Shown here: piece after piece, positions 15,648-25,057 of the stretch | Position numbering within the stretch: position 1 is the first letter of the stretch | Layout: every line of letters starts with the position of its first letter | Assembly: GCA_905479575.1 (NCBI GenBank) | Contig: CAJQNB010000005.1 | Coordinates: forward strand, 1-64,000 | Direction of reading: 5' to 3' | DNA from: an uncultured Pseudophaeobacter sp. | Lineage (GTDB): Bacteria; Pseudomonadota; Alphaproteobacteria; Rhodobacterales; Rhodobacteraceae | Length of the DNA: 64,000 bases | The notes under the pieces: generated by a model | What the model saw: only the letters and a program-made list of their open reading frames with translations | Told to the model about the DNA's origin: nothing | Database searches by the model: none | Made by a program: the position numbers and the translations under genes

Positions 15648-17147
15648 TTACAGCAATCGCGCCCGCAATTCGGTTTTCAACACCTTGCCGTAGTTGTTCT
15701 TGGGCAGCTCGGGAACAAAGACATAGGCCTTGGGGCATTTGAAGCGGGCAATCTGGTCGCGGCACAGGGCGTCCAGATCGGCCTCCGCCACCTCTCCCAC
15801 CACAAAGGCCACCACCTCTTCGCCCCAATCCGCATGGGGCCGCCCCACAACAGAGACCTCCTGCACCTGGGGGTGGGTCAGCAGCACCTCCTCGACCTCG
15901 CGCGGATAGATGTTTGAGCCACCGGAAATGATCAGATCCTTGGAGCGGTCCTGCAAAGTCAGATAGCCGGCCGTGTCCATAACTCCCATATCGCCGGTCA
16001 TCAGCCAGCCGTCCTTTAGGGTCTGCGCAGTGGCCTGTGGGTTGTTCCAATACCCCGGCATCACCGCATCGCCGCGCACCATGATTTCGCCCAGCTCTCC
16101 CGCTGGCAGAGGCTGCCCCTCTGGGGTGCCAATACGCAACTCGACACCGCTTTGGGCGCGCCCTACCCCTGCAAGGCGCAATTTCCAGTCGGGATGGCTG
16201 CGGTCGCTGACCTCGGCCCGTTTCAGCGCGGTAATGCCCATCGGACATTCGCCCTGACCGTAGATCTGAATAAAGATCGGGCCAAAATGCGCCTCGGCCT
16301 CGATGATGTCGGCCAGATACATTGGCCCCCCAGCATAGACGACGCTGCGCAGCCCGGTGCCACTGCGCCCCTGCGCCTTGGCCACTGCGGTCATCCGCGT
16401 CACCATGGTGGGGGCCGCGAAGATCTGCACCCGGCCAAAATGTTCCGCCAGATCAAAGATCTCTGCCTCGTCAAAGCCGCCTGACACCGGGCAGACATGG
16501 GCCGCGCCAACCAGAACATGCAGCATATTATACAGCCCTGCGCCGTGGCTCATCGGGGCCGCATAAAGGATCTGATCAGCACCCGTGGCCGCATCCACAT
16601 CGGCAAAATAGCTCAGCGAGACCGCCACCAGCATGCGATGGGTGATCTGCACCCCCTTGGGCTGCCCGGTGGTGCCAGAGGTATAAAACAGCCAGGCCAG
16701 ATCCTGTGGATGCCGCTGCACGGGCTCCGCAACGGGTGCACAGCCCATAGCCTGCCGATAGCGATCAGCCGCGATCGACACCACCGGTGTTTCAACCCCG
16801 ACTTCCGCCAGGGCGCTGTCCAGCCCCGCAGAGACAATAACCATCCGCGCCCCGGAATCCTGCAGAATATACTGCGCCTCACGGCCGTGCAGCTTGGCGT
16901 TGATGGGCACCGCCGCAGCGCCGGCATACCAAATGCCATAAAGCGAGATCAGATAGTCCGGGCAGTTCTTCATAAACAGGGCGATCCGATCGCCGGGCTG
17001 CACCCCCTGCGCCAACAACCACCCCGCAAGTGCGGCGGCTTTGTGATGGAATCTCTGATAGTTGGCCTCCAGATCCTGCCCCAGGTAAAGCGCCGGACGG
17101 TCGCCCTCTGCCTGCGCCTGCCGATACAGCCATTGCGCGATATTCAT
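15648..17147 (-). CDS. Acyl-CoA synthetase (AMP-forming, ANL superfamily)
   Basis: A 499-aa adenylating enzyme with the AMP-binding P-loop YTSGTTGQPKG, the YGQGE motif, TGD, the hinge region DRSKDLIISGG and the catalytic lysine near the C-terminus (PKNNYGKVLK). It activates a carboxylic acid to its CoA thioester in the cytoplasm. AGGAGGAG before the ATG at 17147 fixes the start. It is divergent from the PAS-LuxR gene and convergent with the ABC importer, and probably activates the acid the importer brings in. Chain-length preference cannot be read from sequence. Confidence 0.9.
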   Translation of the reverse strand: MNIAQWLYRQAQAEGDRPALYLGQDLEANYQRFHHKAAALAGWLLAQGVQPGDRIALFMKNCPDYLISLYGIWYAGAAAVPINAKLHGREAQYILQDSGARMVIVSAGLDSALAEVGVETPVVSIAADRYRQAMGCAPVAEPVQRHPQDLAWLFYTSGTTGQPKGVQITHRMLVAVSLSYFADVDAATGADQILYAAPMSHGAGLYNMLHVLVGAAHVCPVSGGFDEAEIFDLAEHFGRVQIFAAPTMVTRMTAVAKAQGRSGTGLRSVVYAGGPMYLADIIEAEAHFGPIFIQIYGQGECPMGITALKRAEVSDRSHPDWKLRLAGVGRAQSGVELRIGTPEGQPLPAGELGEIMVRGDAVMPGYWNNPQATAQTLKDGWLMTGDMGVMDTAGYLTLQDRSKDLIISGGSNIYPREVEEVLLTHPQVQEVSVVGRPHADWGEEVVAFVVGEVAEADLDALCRDQIARFKCPKAYVFVPELPKNNYGKVLKTELRARLL

Positions 17148-17281
17148 CGCCTGATCTCCTCCTGAATGGTCGGCTCTTTTGCTCCCTCCCCGGAGCATTG
17201 CGACAAAGAACCTGTCAAAAACACCCTTCCATGGTGCAGCTTCCCCTTCAATTCCGCAAAAATACCCGGTTAATAGGAGGC

Positions 17282-17821
17282 ATGAGCGATATAGCCTTTG
17301 ACCATGCCCCTGTGGGGCTCGCCGTTTTGGAAAACCGTGTGATCAAACGGTGTAACCAGCAGTTTGCCGTCACCTTTGGCGGCACCCCTGCGGATCACGC
17401 CGATGTATTGATTGCCGAGCTGTATCCCAGCCAGGAAGATTACCACCGCATTGGTCAACTGCTGCAGCAAGACGAAGGCGCCAAAACCGGGCTTTACAAT
17501 GATGAACGCATCATGCGTCGCCACTCTGGCGAATTGTTCTGGTGTCGGGTGCGGGGGCGCTCCATCAGCCCAGAGGATCCGTTTCGCACCGGCATCTGGT
17601 CCTTTGCCGATATCTCAGAGGATCGGCCGGTGGTCAGCCTCACCCCGCGTGAACGCGAGGTGGCGATCCTCACCTGCAAGGGGCTTTCGGCCAAAGAAAT
17701 CGGCCTGAAGCTGGACCTGTCCTATCGCACGATTGAAACCCATCGCGCCCATCTTTTGCAGAAATTCAACGCCCGCAAGCTGCCAGAGCTGGTGGCAAAG
17801 CTGGGCGGCATGCCGCTGTAA
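17282..17821 (+). CDS. PAS-LuxR transcriptional regulator
   Basis: A regulator of 179 aa: a PAS domain (about 1-115) and a GerE/LuxR helix-turn-helix (about 118-175, LTPREREVAILTCKGLSAKE). It lacks an autoinducer-binding domain. The ATG at 17282 matches the usual start of such proteins, but the AGGAGG at 17275-17280 is only one base away; an in-frame ATG at 17231 would add 17 residues. It is transcribed away from the acyl-CoA synthetase gene, which it may control. Confidence 0.85.
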   Translation: MSDIAFDHAPVGLAVLENRVIKRCNQQFAVTFGGTPADHADVLIAELYPSQEDYHRIGQLLQQDEGAKTGLYNDERIMRRHSGELFWCRVRGRSISPEDPFRTGIWSFADISEDRPVVSLTPREREVAILTCKGLSAKEIGLKLDLSYRTIETHRAHLLQKFNARKLPELVAKLGGMPL

Positions 17822-18002
17822 CTGACGGTCGGTGATGAAAATTTTGGCTCAGCGATTGCGAATCCCGGCAAGCCTGCCCATTTTATCACTGTAATCGACA
17901 GTGCTTTCCTTGTGGTAAAGCTTCCCCTATAAGCGCTGTTAATTTCCAGGCTGCCCAAGTGGCAAACCTGTGGCAGATCTGTCGGAACCGGCTGAGGACA
18001 CA

Positions 18003-18494
18003 ATGACAAACAAAACGCACGAAGCAGATGTGGCATTCATCAAGGCACTGGCCGAATTGCTGCGCGACAACGACCTGACCGAACTGGAGGTCAAACGCGA
18101 CTATAGCGAAGACGACAGCCTGAATGTGCGCGTATCGCGCCAGGCCATCGCCGCGCCAGCAGCCCCTGTACAGGTGGCCGCGCCTGTGGCCGCCGCACCC
18201 GTTGCTGCAGCAGCGGCTCCCGCCGCCCCAGCCCCAGCAGCCGAGGATCCGGCCAGCCACCCCGGCGCTGTTACCTCGCCGATGGTTGGCACCGTGTATT
18301 TGCAGGCAGAACCCGGTGCGCCTGCCTTCATCGCTGTTGGCAAACAGGTCAATGAGGGCGACACTATTTTGATCGTCGAAGCGATGAAAACCATGAACCA
18401 TATCCCGGCGCCAAAATCCGGTACCGTCAAGCGCATCCTGGTTGAAGATGGCGCTGCCGTCGAATTTGGATCTCCGCTGGCCATCATCGAGTAA
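18003..18494 (+). CDS. accB: Acetyl-CoA carboxylase biotin carboxyl carrier protein
   Basis: A 163-aa carrier protein: N-terminal segment, Ala/Pro-rich linker (about 48-85) and C-terminal biotinyl domain with biotinylated Lys129 in EAMKTM. It carries CO2 from biotin carboxylase to the carboxyltransferase in the first step of fatty acid synthesis. GAGG before the ATG at 18003 supports this start. accC follows 9 bases later. Confidence 0.97.
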   Translation: MTNKTHEADVAFIKALAELLRDNDLTELEVKRDYSEDDSLNVRVSRQAIAAPAAPVQVAAPVAAAPVAAAAAPAAPAPAAEDPASHPGAVTSPMVGTVYLQAEPGAPAFIAVGKQVNEGDTILIVEAMKTMNHIPAPKSGTVKRILVEDGAAVEFGSPLAIIE

Positions 18495-18503
18495 GGGCAG
18501 CCC

Positions 18504-19856
18504 ATGTTTGACAAGATCCTGATTGCCAACCGCGGAGAGATTGCGCTGCGCGTGATCCGGGCCTGCCGCGAGATGGGCATCAAATCGGTTGCGGTGCATT
18601 CCACCGCAGATGCCGATGCAATGCACGTGCGCATGGCTGACGAATCCGTCTGTATCGGACCGCCCTCTGGCGCGCAGAGCTACCTGTCGATCCCGGCCAT
18701 TATCTCGGCCTGTGAAATCACCGGCGCGCAGGCGGTGCATCCCGGCTATGGCTTTTTGTCGGAAAACGCCAACTTTGTGCAGATCATCGAAGACCACGGG
18801 CTGACCTTCATTGGCCCCTCGGCCGCCGATATCCGCACCATGGGCGACAAGATCACCGCCAAAGAGACCGCCAAGGCCCTGGGGATCCCCGTGGTTCCCG
18901 GCTCTGAAGGCGGCGTGCCCGATGTGGAAAGCGCCCGCAAGGCTGCTGCCGACATGGGCTACCCTGTGATCATCAAGGCCACCGCAGGTGGTGGCGGCCG
19001 CGGCATGAAGGTTGCCACCTCGGCGGCTGATATTGATGTGGCCTTCTCCACCGCCCGCTCGGAAGCGAAAGCCGCCTTTGGCAATGACGAAGTCTATATG
19101 GAGAAATACCTCCAGAAACCGCGTCACATCGAAGTGCAGGTCTTTGGCGATGGCAAAGGCAACGGCGTACATCTGGCAGAGCGCGACTGTTCGCTGCAAC
19201 GCCGCCACCAGAAAGTGTTCGAGGAAGCCCCCGGCCCCTCGATCAGCCCTGAAGAGCGTGCGCGCATTGGCAAAATCTGCGCCGATGCGGTTGGCGCCAT
19301 GTCCTATTCCGGGGCTGGCACCGTTGAATTTCTCTATGAGGACGGCGAGTTCTATTTCATCGAGATGAACACCCGTTTGCAGGTGGAACACCCGGTCACC
19401 GAGGCCATTTTTGGTGTTGATCTGGTGCGCGAACAAATCCGCGTTGCAGAAGGTCTGCCGCTCTCCTTTACCCAGGACGATTTGCAGATCAATGGCCATG
19501 CAATTGAGGTGCGGATCAATGCTGAAAAGCTGCCGAACTTCTCTCCCTGCCCCGGTAAAATCACCGCGTACCATGCCCCCGGTGGTCTGGGCGTGCGGAT
19601 GGATTCGGCGCTTTATGATGGCTATTCGATCCCGCCCTATTACGACAGCCTGATTGGCAAGCTGATCGTGCATGGCCGCGACCGTCCCGAAGCCCTGGCG
19701 CGTCTGAGCCGCGCCCTGGGGGAGCTGATCGTGGATGGCATCGACACCACCGTACCGCTGTTCGATGCCCTGCTGCAAGAGCCCGATGTGCAATCTGGCG
19801 ACTACGGCATTCACTGGCTGGAACACTGGCTGGAAGAAAATCTCGGGGGTAAATAA
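18504..19856 (+). CDS. accC: Acetyl-CoA carboxylase biotin carboxylase subunit
   Basis: A 450-aa ATP-grasp enzyme of normal length. It starts [16 protein letters not shown], has the glycine-rich ATP loop ([10 protein letters not shown]), the [12 protein letters not shown] segment and the [14 protein letters not shown] metal/active-site motif. It carboxylates biotin on AccB with bicarbonate and ATP. It shares an operon with accB and ends before a hairpin terminator. Confidence 0.98.
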   Translation: MFDKILIANRGEIALRVIRACREMGIKSVAVHSTADADAMHVRMADESVCIGPPSGAQSYLSIPAIISACEITGAQAVHPGYGFLSENANFVQIIEDHGLTFIGPSAADIRTMGDKITAKETAKALGIPVVPGSEGGVPDVESARKAAADMGYPVIIKATAGGGGRGMKVATSAADIDVAFSTARSEAKAAFGNDEVYMEKYLQKPRHIEVQVFGDGKGNGVHLAERDCSLQRRHQKVFEEAPGPSISPEERARIGKICADAVGAMSYSGAGTVEFLYEDGEFYFIEMNTRLQVEHPVTEAIFGVDLVREQIRVAEGLPLSFTQDDLQINGHAIEVRINAEKLPNFSPCPGKITAYHAPGGLGVRMDSALYDGYSIPPYYDSLIGKLIVHGRDRPEALARLSRALGELIVDGIDTTVPLFDALLQEPDVQSGDYGIHWLEHWLEENLGGK

Positions 19857-19868
19857 GCCTCCTACTGG

Positions 19869-19900
19869 ATTGGGGCGTTTCCATAGCGGAACGCCCCAAT
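19869..19900 (+). terminator. Terminator after accC
   Basis: A 10-bp GC-rich stem (19869-19878 with 19891-19900) 12 bases past the accC stop. A T-run is weak, so some read-through into aat is possible. Confidence 0.7.
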
Positions 19901-20003
19901 TCACATCTGCCACTCTGGCAGTGAGACCAACCGCCCTGCCCCGTTTCAAAGCCCCTTATCGTTGTCCCGTTTCCTTGTCCCCACTCGTTGTCCAGGCAGA
20001 TTG

Positions 20004-20639
20004 ATGAGCCTCACCCCGGATCTTTTGCTGCATGCCTATTCTGTCGGTGTTTTTCCGATGGCCGAGCACCGCGAAGATGATGAGATTTTTTGGGTCGATC
20101 CCAAACGCCGCGGCATCTTTCCCATTGATGATTTCCATATCTCGCGCTCGCTGGCCAAAACCATTCGCCGCAACGCCTATGATATTTCGGTGAACCGCGC
20201 CTTTGACCAGGTGGTCGATGCCTGCGCCGACCGGAAAGAGACTTGGATCAATGGCGAAATTTTTGCCCGCTACCAAGATCTTCACGCCATGGGACATGCC
20301 CATTCGCTTGAGGTCTGGGATCAGGAGGGCAACCTGGTTGGCGGCGTCTATGGCGTCTCTCTGGGGGCGGGCTTTTTTGGCGAGAGCATGTTCTCGCGCC
20401 AGCGCGACACCTCAAAAATTGCCCTGGCCTATCTGATGGATCGGTTGCGCCAAGCCGGGTTTCAACTCTGCGACACTCAGTTCCTGACGCCGCATCTCGC
20501 CTCGCTAGGCGCGATAGAGATCAGCCGCGCCGCCTATAAGGCGCGCCTGCAACAGGCGTTGGAACACGACGCGGATTTTGAGGCGCCTCAGCTGCCCTCG
20601 CCCGCGCTGCTGTTGCAGCGGATGACCCAGACATCATAG
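20004..20639 (+). CDS. aat: Leucyl/phenylalanyl-tRNA--protein transferase
   Basis: A 211-aa enzyme that adds Leu or Phe to proteins with N-terminal Arg or Lys, marking them for the ClpS/ClpAP N-end rule pathway. Recognisable motifs are GVFPM, WVDPKRRG, the GGVYG(V)SLG block and FGESMFS. The start MSLTPDLLLHAYS at 20004 follows AGGCAGA; an upstream in-frame TTG is unlikely. The 3' end overlaps the convergent DUF2155 gene by 52 bases. The order accBC-aat-DUF2155 recurs in alphaproteobacteria. Confidence 0.95.
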   Translation: MSLTPDLLLHAYSVGVFPMAEHREDDEIFWVDPKRRGIFPIDDFHISRSLAKTIRRNAYDISVNRAFDQVVDACADRKETWINGEIFARYQDLHAMGHAHSLEVWDQEGNLVGGVYGVSLGAGFFGESMFSRQRDTSKIALAYLMDRLRQAGFQLCDTQFLTPHLASLGAIEISRAAYKARLQQALEHDADFEAPQLPSPALLLQRMTQTS

Positions 20640-21025
20640 CGGGCGTGATCCAGGGCCGACAGCGCCGGGCTGGAGGCAATCATCCAGCCGTCAAAAAAGA
20701 CTTCGCCACTCAGCGGATCCCGGATGGTGAGATAGGCATAGGCATCCCCGGTTGGGTTGGCCACCGGATAGCGACACTCGGCCAGAGTGACAATCAACCC
20801 ATAGATCTCGGCGCTGCCCCCGACCTGGACTTCAATGTCGGCGTGATGGCCGTTGACCTTATCCAGCCCGCGTAAAATGGCCGCCACTCCACGCTCTGCA
20901 GGCTCCTGAGCAAACAGCGGGCTTGGGGCGACAGTGGTGCTGAGCCCGAGCGCCAGAAGGCCAAAGGCAAGGGGCATTGCCCGCAAGGCGTCAGACAGGC
21001 CGGAAAATGCGCGTCCCAAAATCAC
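20588..21025 (-). CDS. DUF2155 protein, secreted
   Basis: A 145-aa protein with an N-terminal signal segment (hydrophobic run about 17-36, cut near LFAQ) and a DUF2155 domain (about 45-140) rich in beta strands, with two cysteines (AECRYPV and VIRCNSS). Its GTG start overlaps the mlaD stop (GTGA) and is preceded by GGGGGG; an internal ATG 16 codons later has no ribosome site. Function is unknown; pairing with mlaD suggests an envelope role. Confidence 0.85.
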   Translation of the reverse strand: MILGRAFSGLSDALRAMPLAFGLLALGLSTTVAPSPLFAQEPAERGVAAILRGLDKVNGHHADIEVQVGGSAEIYGLIVTLAECRYPVANPTGDAYAYLTIRDPLSGEVFFDGWMIASSPALSALDHARYDVWVIRCNSSAGEGS

Positions 21026-21474
21026 GAGTCCCCCCCGCTGCCAGACACAAACTTCACCAACAGGGAAATCAGACTGACCGCCCCCTGGGTGTCCAGAACC
21101 TCGTCTCCTGGTTCAAAATTGTAGGGTGATCCCCCGGGCATCACCTCGACAAAGTTGCCGCCCAACAAACCTTCGGATGAGATGATCACCGAACTGTCAT
21201 CCGGGACCTGAATGCCCTCAAGAACCGAGAACCTGGTATCCGCCCGAAAGGTGTCCGCGTTCAGATCCACCCCGGTAACGGTGCCGATCTTGACCCCGGC
21301 AAGGCGCACATCGGTGCCGACGCCAACGCCTTCCAGCGATCGAAAAGAGGCCGTGAGCTCATAGCCGCTGCCCGCGGTAGACAGCCCGGCGACCTGCCCT
21401 GCATAGACAGCAAAACCAATGGCCGCTGCCAGAACCAGCCCGCCTGTCAGAACTTCAGTTGTGTTATGCGACAT
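21022..21474 (-). CDS. mlaD: Outer-membrane lipid asymmetry protein MlaD (MCE domain)
   Basis: A 150-aa protein with one N-terminal transmembrane anchor (about 7-30) and a single MCE domain (about 37-115), ending in a hydrophobic stretch (AVSLISLLVKFV) like that which lines the MlaD pore. It binds phospholipid in the Mla transport system between inner and outer membrane. No mlaE, mlaF or mlaC lies beside it here, so its partners must be encoded elsewhere. Confidence 0.93.
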   Translation of the reverse strand: MSHNTTEVLTGGLVLAAAIGFAVYAGQVAGLSTAGSGYELTASFRSLEGVGVGTDVRLAGVKIGTVTGVDLNADTFRADTRFSVLEGIQVPDDSSVIISSEGLLGGNFVEVMPGGSPYNFEPGDEVLDTQGAVSLISLLVKFVSGSGGDS

Positions 21475-21577
21475 AGCGTGTCTGCCTAGATCTATGGGTC
21501 AAAAAGAGGAAAGGACCAAAGAGCGTTCCGCCCTTGGGTCCAGTGATATATGCGATCGGAGGTCCTGGGATCAGGCC

Positions 21578-21964
21578 CTATTCCGGCACCCATGCCTCGT
21601 AATCGCTGCGCGATGCGGGGCTGGCGCCACTGCGGATCGACCCGGCCGGTGCATAGGCCTGCAATGTACCTGTCAGGTTTTCCTGATGCGGCTTTTCCCA
21701 GACCTTGTGAACAAGTGGCTTTTTGCTGGGCAGCTCATCAAAGGTGCGGTGCAGCCAGCCATGCCAATCAGCGCCAATGCGCGAGGCCTCGATTTCGCCG
21801 TTGAAAATGACCCAGCGACGGCTGTCATCGGCATTGCGGTAGAACACATTGCCCTGGTCATCCTCTCCCACCTTGATCCCCTTGCGGGCGGTAAAGATCT
21901 GGGTATTCAGCGTCTGACCGTTCCACCAGGTCACAGCGCGTAAAAGAGTGTTCAGAATTCCCAT
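21578..21964 (-). CDS. NDUFA12/B17.2-type complex I accessory subunit
   Basis: A 128-aa protein homologous to the mitochondrial complex I subunit NDUFA12, found in alphaproteobacteria such as Paracoccus. Signatures are [29 protein letters not shown] and the C-terminal Tyr-Glu-Ala-Trp. GGAGGCATTC before the ATG at 21964 fixes the start. It lies 103 bases upstream of mlaD on the same strand. The nuo operon is not in this window. Confidence 0.93.
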   Translation of the reverse strand: MGILNTLLRAVTWWNGQTLNTQIFTARKGIKVGEDDQGNVFYRNADDSRRWVIFNGEIEASRIGADWHGWLHRTFDELPSKKPLVHKVWEKPHQENLTGTLQAYAPAGSIRSGASPASRSDYEAWVPE

Positions 21965-22293
21965 GAATGCCTCCGAAGATTTCCCTATCCGTATGACGCA
22001 GTTTCCCGCCAAGGTCCAGTGGCTTGCGATGTGCAAGGCCAGCCCCGGCAGGTTTTGGCACAGGCTACTGCAAGAGCCTTAAGCATTGGTAGATGCCCCC
22101 TTGCAATACGCAGGCTTATCCCCATGTGAACACTATGGTGACAGGCTCAGACAGCGACGGTTCCTCATCATGCCGCCGCTATGCAGGTCCCGACCGCAGA
22201 TGCCGCCACAGGATCAGGGCTTGGCCCGGCGCCGCCATATGGTATAGGATTGCTCTATACCCAATCAGAAATGATACAAAAGGAAACAGACCA

Positions 22294-22323
22294 ATGATGC
22301 GCGAAGGTTTTGGTAACGGCTGA
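22294..22323 (+). CDS. Possible 9-aa leader peptide or sRNA-embedded ORF
   Basis: The frame MMREGFGNG runs from 22294 to a TGA and is preceded by AGGAAACAG at good spacing. A hairpin followed by TTTTTT begins three bases after the stop. A well-placed ribosome site, short frame and terminator resemble a leader peptide with an attenuator, or a small RNA gene. The residue content (no run of one amino acid) does not point to amino acid attenuation. Speculative. Confidence 0.3.
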   Translation: MMREGFGNG

Positions 22324-22325
22324 TA

Positions 22326-22368
22326 GCCCCAAAATTATCTCAACACCTTGGTCTTTGGGGCCTTTTTT
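22326..22368 (+). terminator. Rho-independent terminator/attenuator before the DUF4760 pseudogene
   Basis: An 8-bp stem GCCCCAAA/TTTGGGGC (22326-22333 with 22354-22361), 20-base loop, then C and a run of six T. It stands between the short frame and the DUF4760 reading frame. Confidence 0.65.
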
Positions 22369-22397
22369 CTTTGGGTAGATCCTTACAGGTAATTTTT

Positions 22398-23105
22398 GTG
22401 ACCGCCACCGCAGTTCTGGCAGCGTCGGTGATTCTGGTCTTTGCTGCCTTATCTACCTTTCTCATCACTGGGGAATTCCAGGCGTTGCTGCGCCATATTC
22501 CTGATCAACCTTCCGAAGATTACAAAATTCTGGTCACGCTGTTTGGCATTGCTGCCGCCACACTGACCGCAGTCCTGGGCCTTTTGGTCGCCCTCTAGAC
22601 CTATCGCCGCTCCAGCAAGGCCACCCGGCTGGCGCAGCGCAAGCAGCACACCATCACCATCCTGTTTGAAACCCGGCTTTCGGAATACTTCCAACGGACG
22701 AACACCCAGCGCAAACTGGCCTTTCCTGTCGATCAGGACATCACCCTGGCCGACTGGCGCGCCGCGCGAACAGCAACAGGCTGCTCCCCCCAGGATGAAG
22801 CGCGCGCCGCAGCGCTTAGGGACGGGGCTGATGCGCTGCAGCAGATGCTGAACTACTATGAATTCCTTGCGGTTGGCATCGCCCAGCAGGATCTGGACAA
22901 AGACCTGCTTAAGGCCTCTATTCGAGGGATCATGTGCAATCTGGTGGATGATGCGCGTATCATGATTGCCGAACTGCGCCAGAACGATCCCAAAACAATG
23001 GAACACCTCGTGCATCTCTACGAAGAATGGCGCCGCGATGACGCCATCAATCATAACGGCGAAATCACCGAACGTCCGATCCCACGCCTGCCGGATCCCC
23101 GTTAA
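22398..23105 (+). pseudogene. DUF4760-type membrane protein interrupted by an in-frame amber codon
   Basis: One continuous frame with two transmembrane segments (from about 22398 to 22595) and a soluble helical part (22599-23105), interrupted only by TAG at 22596-22598, right after the second membrane segment. Without that codon it would encode about 235 residues ending RPIPRLPDPR. Both halves look coding (ATRLAQRKQH, LNYYEFLAVGI), so this is a recent nonsense mutation or a sequencing error. A GTG at 22398 after AGG is the likeliest start. Translation could restart at ATG 22845, giving an 86-aa remnant. The function of the family is unknown; the DUF number is from memory. Confidence 0.7.
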
Positions 23106-23473
23106 CTGGCGCCCGGCGCCAAAGCGGTCACTTCGATCTCGATGCGGTATTTCGGGTCGATCAAGCCACATTCAATCATCGTCGCCGCCGGTGGATTGTC
23201 GCCAAAGACCTCTGCCAGTATCGGCCAACAGGCCTCAAACTCCCGACGGTCAGGCAGGTAGTAATTCACCCGCACCACATCGGAGAATCCAACCCCTGCC
23301 TCTTCCATGGCATTGGCGATGATGTCCAAAGCGGACCGGCATTGGCTCACTACATCGGCGCCCTGGCCCACGGTGCCGGCCACATGCACAAATCCGCCCG
23401 CAACCACGGCGCGACAATAGCCAACCTTTTTTTCAAATTCGCCACCGGACGAAATACGCGTGATCCTAGCCAT
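23102..23473 (-). CDS. RidA/YjgF-family enamine/imine deaminase
   Basis: A 123-aa protein of the RidA superfamily, which hydrolyses reactive enamine/imine intermediates made by PLP enzymes. The conserved C-terminal block with Arg (DPKYRIEIEVTA) and the VRVNYYL segment are present. Its stop overlaps the end of the convergent pseudogene by four bases. It is a divergent member, so exact substrate preference is open. Confidence 0.88.
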   Translation of the reverse strand: MARITRISSGGEFEKKVGYCRAVVAGGFVHVAGTVGQGADVVSQCRSALDIIANAMEEAGVGFSDVVRVNYYLPDRREFEACWPILAEVFGDNPPAATMIECGLIDPKYRIEIEVTALAPGAS

Positions 23474-23572
23474 CTGTAATCCCTTTCATTTGGCCCCAAA
23501 ACCCTGATGGAGCGAATGCCCAACAGGCAACAGGTCGCAAAGCCCCCTGTGAACCGCCCGCTACAAAACAAA

Positions 23573-23602
23573 AATGGCCAATGTTTTTAAACATCGGCCA
23601 TT
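23573..23602 (-). terminator. Terminator after clpX
   Basis: A 14-bp stem with one mismatch (23573-23586 with 23589-23602), followed on the minus strand by TTTTTGTTTT. It lies 36 bases past the clpX stop. Confidence 0.85.
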
Positions 23603-23638
23603 CCAAAGGGGATGCATCTACATCCCGAAATCAATCGC

Positions 23639-24913
23639 TTAACTCGCCGAGGCCGGCTCTTTTTCCGCCTCATTATCCGTATGGATCATCAAAGGCTGCG
23701 CATCAGAAGTGACCGCCTCTTCATTGACCACCACCTTGGTGACGCTCTCCATCCCGGGCAGCTCGAACATGGTTTCCAGCAGCAGATCCTCTAGGATAGA
23801 GCGCAGACCCCGAGCACCGGTTTTACGTTCGATCGCCCGTTTGGCGATGGCGCTCAGCGCCTCATCGGTAAAGTCCAGCTCGGTCTCTTCCAGCTCAAAC
23901 AGGCGTTGGTACTGTTTCACCAGCGCGTTCTTTGGCTTGGTCAGGATTGTGACCAGCGCGTCTTCATCCAGATCTTCCAGCGTTGCCAGAACCGGCAGAC
24001 GGCCCACAAATTCCGGGATCAGACCAAATTTCAGCAGATCTTCTGGCTCCAGCTCCTGGAAGATCTCCCCGACACCACGGTCATCATTGTTGCGCACATC
24101 GGCGCCAAAGCCCATGGCAGAGCCCTTGCCGCGCTGCGCGATGATCCGGTCAAGACCGGCAAAAGCGCCGCCGCAGATGAACAGGATATTGGTGGTATCC
24201 ACCTGAAGGAATTCCTGCTGCGGATGCTTGCGGCCGCCCTGTGGCGGTACCGAGGCCACAGTGCCTTCCATCAGCTTCAACAGCGCCTGCTGCACGCCTT
24301 CGCCCGATACATCGCGGGTGATAGACGGGTTTTCCGACTTGCGGGTGATCTTGTCGACTTCGTCAATATAGACGATTCCGCGCTGCGCCCGCTCGACGTT
24401 ATATTCGCTGGCCTGCAACAGCTTCAGAATGATGTTCTCGACATCCTCACCCACATAGCCGGCTTCGGTCAATGTGGTGGCATCGGCCATGGTAAAGGGC
24501 ACATCCAGGATCCGCGCCAGGGTCTGGGCCAGCAGCGTCTTACCGCAACCGGTGGGACCGATCAGCAGGATGTTGGATTTTGCCAGCTCAATGTCATTGC
24601 CGGCCTTTTGCGAATGGTTCAGGCGCTTGTAGTGGTTGTGCACCGCCACCGAGAGTACCTTCTTCGCCATGGCCTGACCAATCACATAGTCATCCAGAAC
24701 TTCGCAGATATCTTTGGGGCTCGGCACACCATCGGTTGCCTTCAGACCAGAGGCCTTGGTTTCTTCACGGATGATATCCATGCACAACTCAACGCATTCG
24801 TCGCAGATGAACACGGTGGGGCCCGCAATCAGTTTACGTACCTCATGTTGGCTTTTGCCACAGAAGCTGCAGTAAAGCGTGTTCTTGCTGTCGCCACTCG
24901 AATTCGTCGCCAT
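23639..24913 (-). CDS. clpX: ATP-dependent Clp protease ATP-binding subunit ClpX
   Basis: A 424-aa AAA+ unfoldase. N-terminal zinc-binding domain with Cys15, Cys18, Cys37 and Cys40; Walker A GPTGCGKT, Walker [10 protein letters not shown], the pore loop GYVG and the ClpP-binding IGF loop equivalent. It unfolds tagged proteins and feeds them to ClpP. It lies downstream of clpP in the usual order, 144 bases away, with a hairpin between them. Confidence 0.98.
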   Translation of the reverse strand: MATNSSGDSKNTLYCSFCGKSQHEVRKLIAGPTVFICDECVELCMDIIREETKASGLKATDGVPSPKDICEVLDDYVIGQAMAKKVLSVAVHNHYKRLNHSQKAGNDIELAKSNILLIGPTGCGKTLLAQTLARILDVPFTMADATTLTEAGYVGEDVENIILKLLQASEYNVERAQRGIVYIDEVDKITRKSENPSITRDVSGEGVQQALLKLMEGTVASVPPQGGRKHPQQEFLQVDTTNILFICGGAFAGLDRIIAQRGKGSAMGFGADVRNNDDRGVGEIFQELEPEDLLKFGLIPEFVGRLPVLATLEDLDEDALVTILTKPKNALVKQYQRLFELEETELDFTDEALSAIAKRAIERKTGARGLRSILEDLLLETMFELPGMESVTKVVVNEEAVTSDAQPLMIHTDNEAEKEPASAS

Positions 24914-25009
24914 GGTCTACCTTTCAGTCCGCTCGCAGCGCCGGTTTCTCCGGATGCCGCGCCTATCAGTCAGCTTATGACAGCCCATCGGCGGCCACAA
25001 TGTCAAAAT

Positions 25010-25036
25010 ATGTGCTCCGTAAAAACCGGAGCACAT
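25010..25036 (-). terminator. Hairpin between clpP and clpX
   Basis: A perfect 10-bp stem (25010-25019 with 25027-25036), 7-base loop, then ATTTTG on the minus strand. Probably a partial terminator that lowers clpX transcription relative to clpP. Confidence 0.7.
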
Positions 25037-25057
25037 GTTGTATCAGAAAGGCGAGCC

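Larger units (their letters stand above)
21965..22397. other. Long non-coding gap with a possible short leader unit
   Basis: This gap of 433 bases separates the NDUFA12 gene from the broken DUF4760 gene. The left 320 bases hold no credible gene. The right end contains the short frame at 22294-22323 and the hairpin at 22326-22361, described separately. Confidence 0.5.

Noticed and set aside
17886-19949. 687-codon open frame antisense to accB and accC
   Set aside because: It mirrors the codon bias of accBC, has a composition unlike real proteins and no ribosome site; accB and accC are certain.
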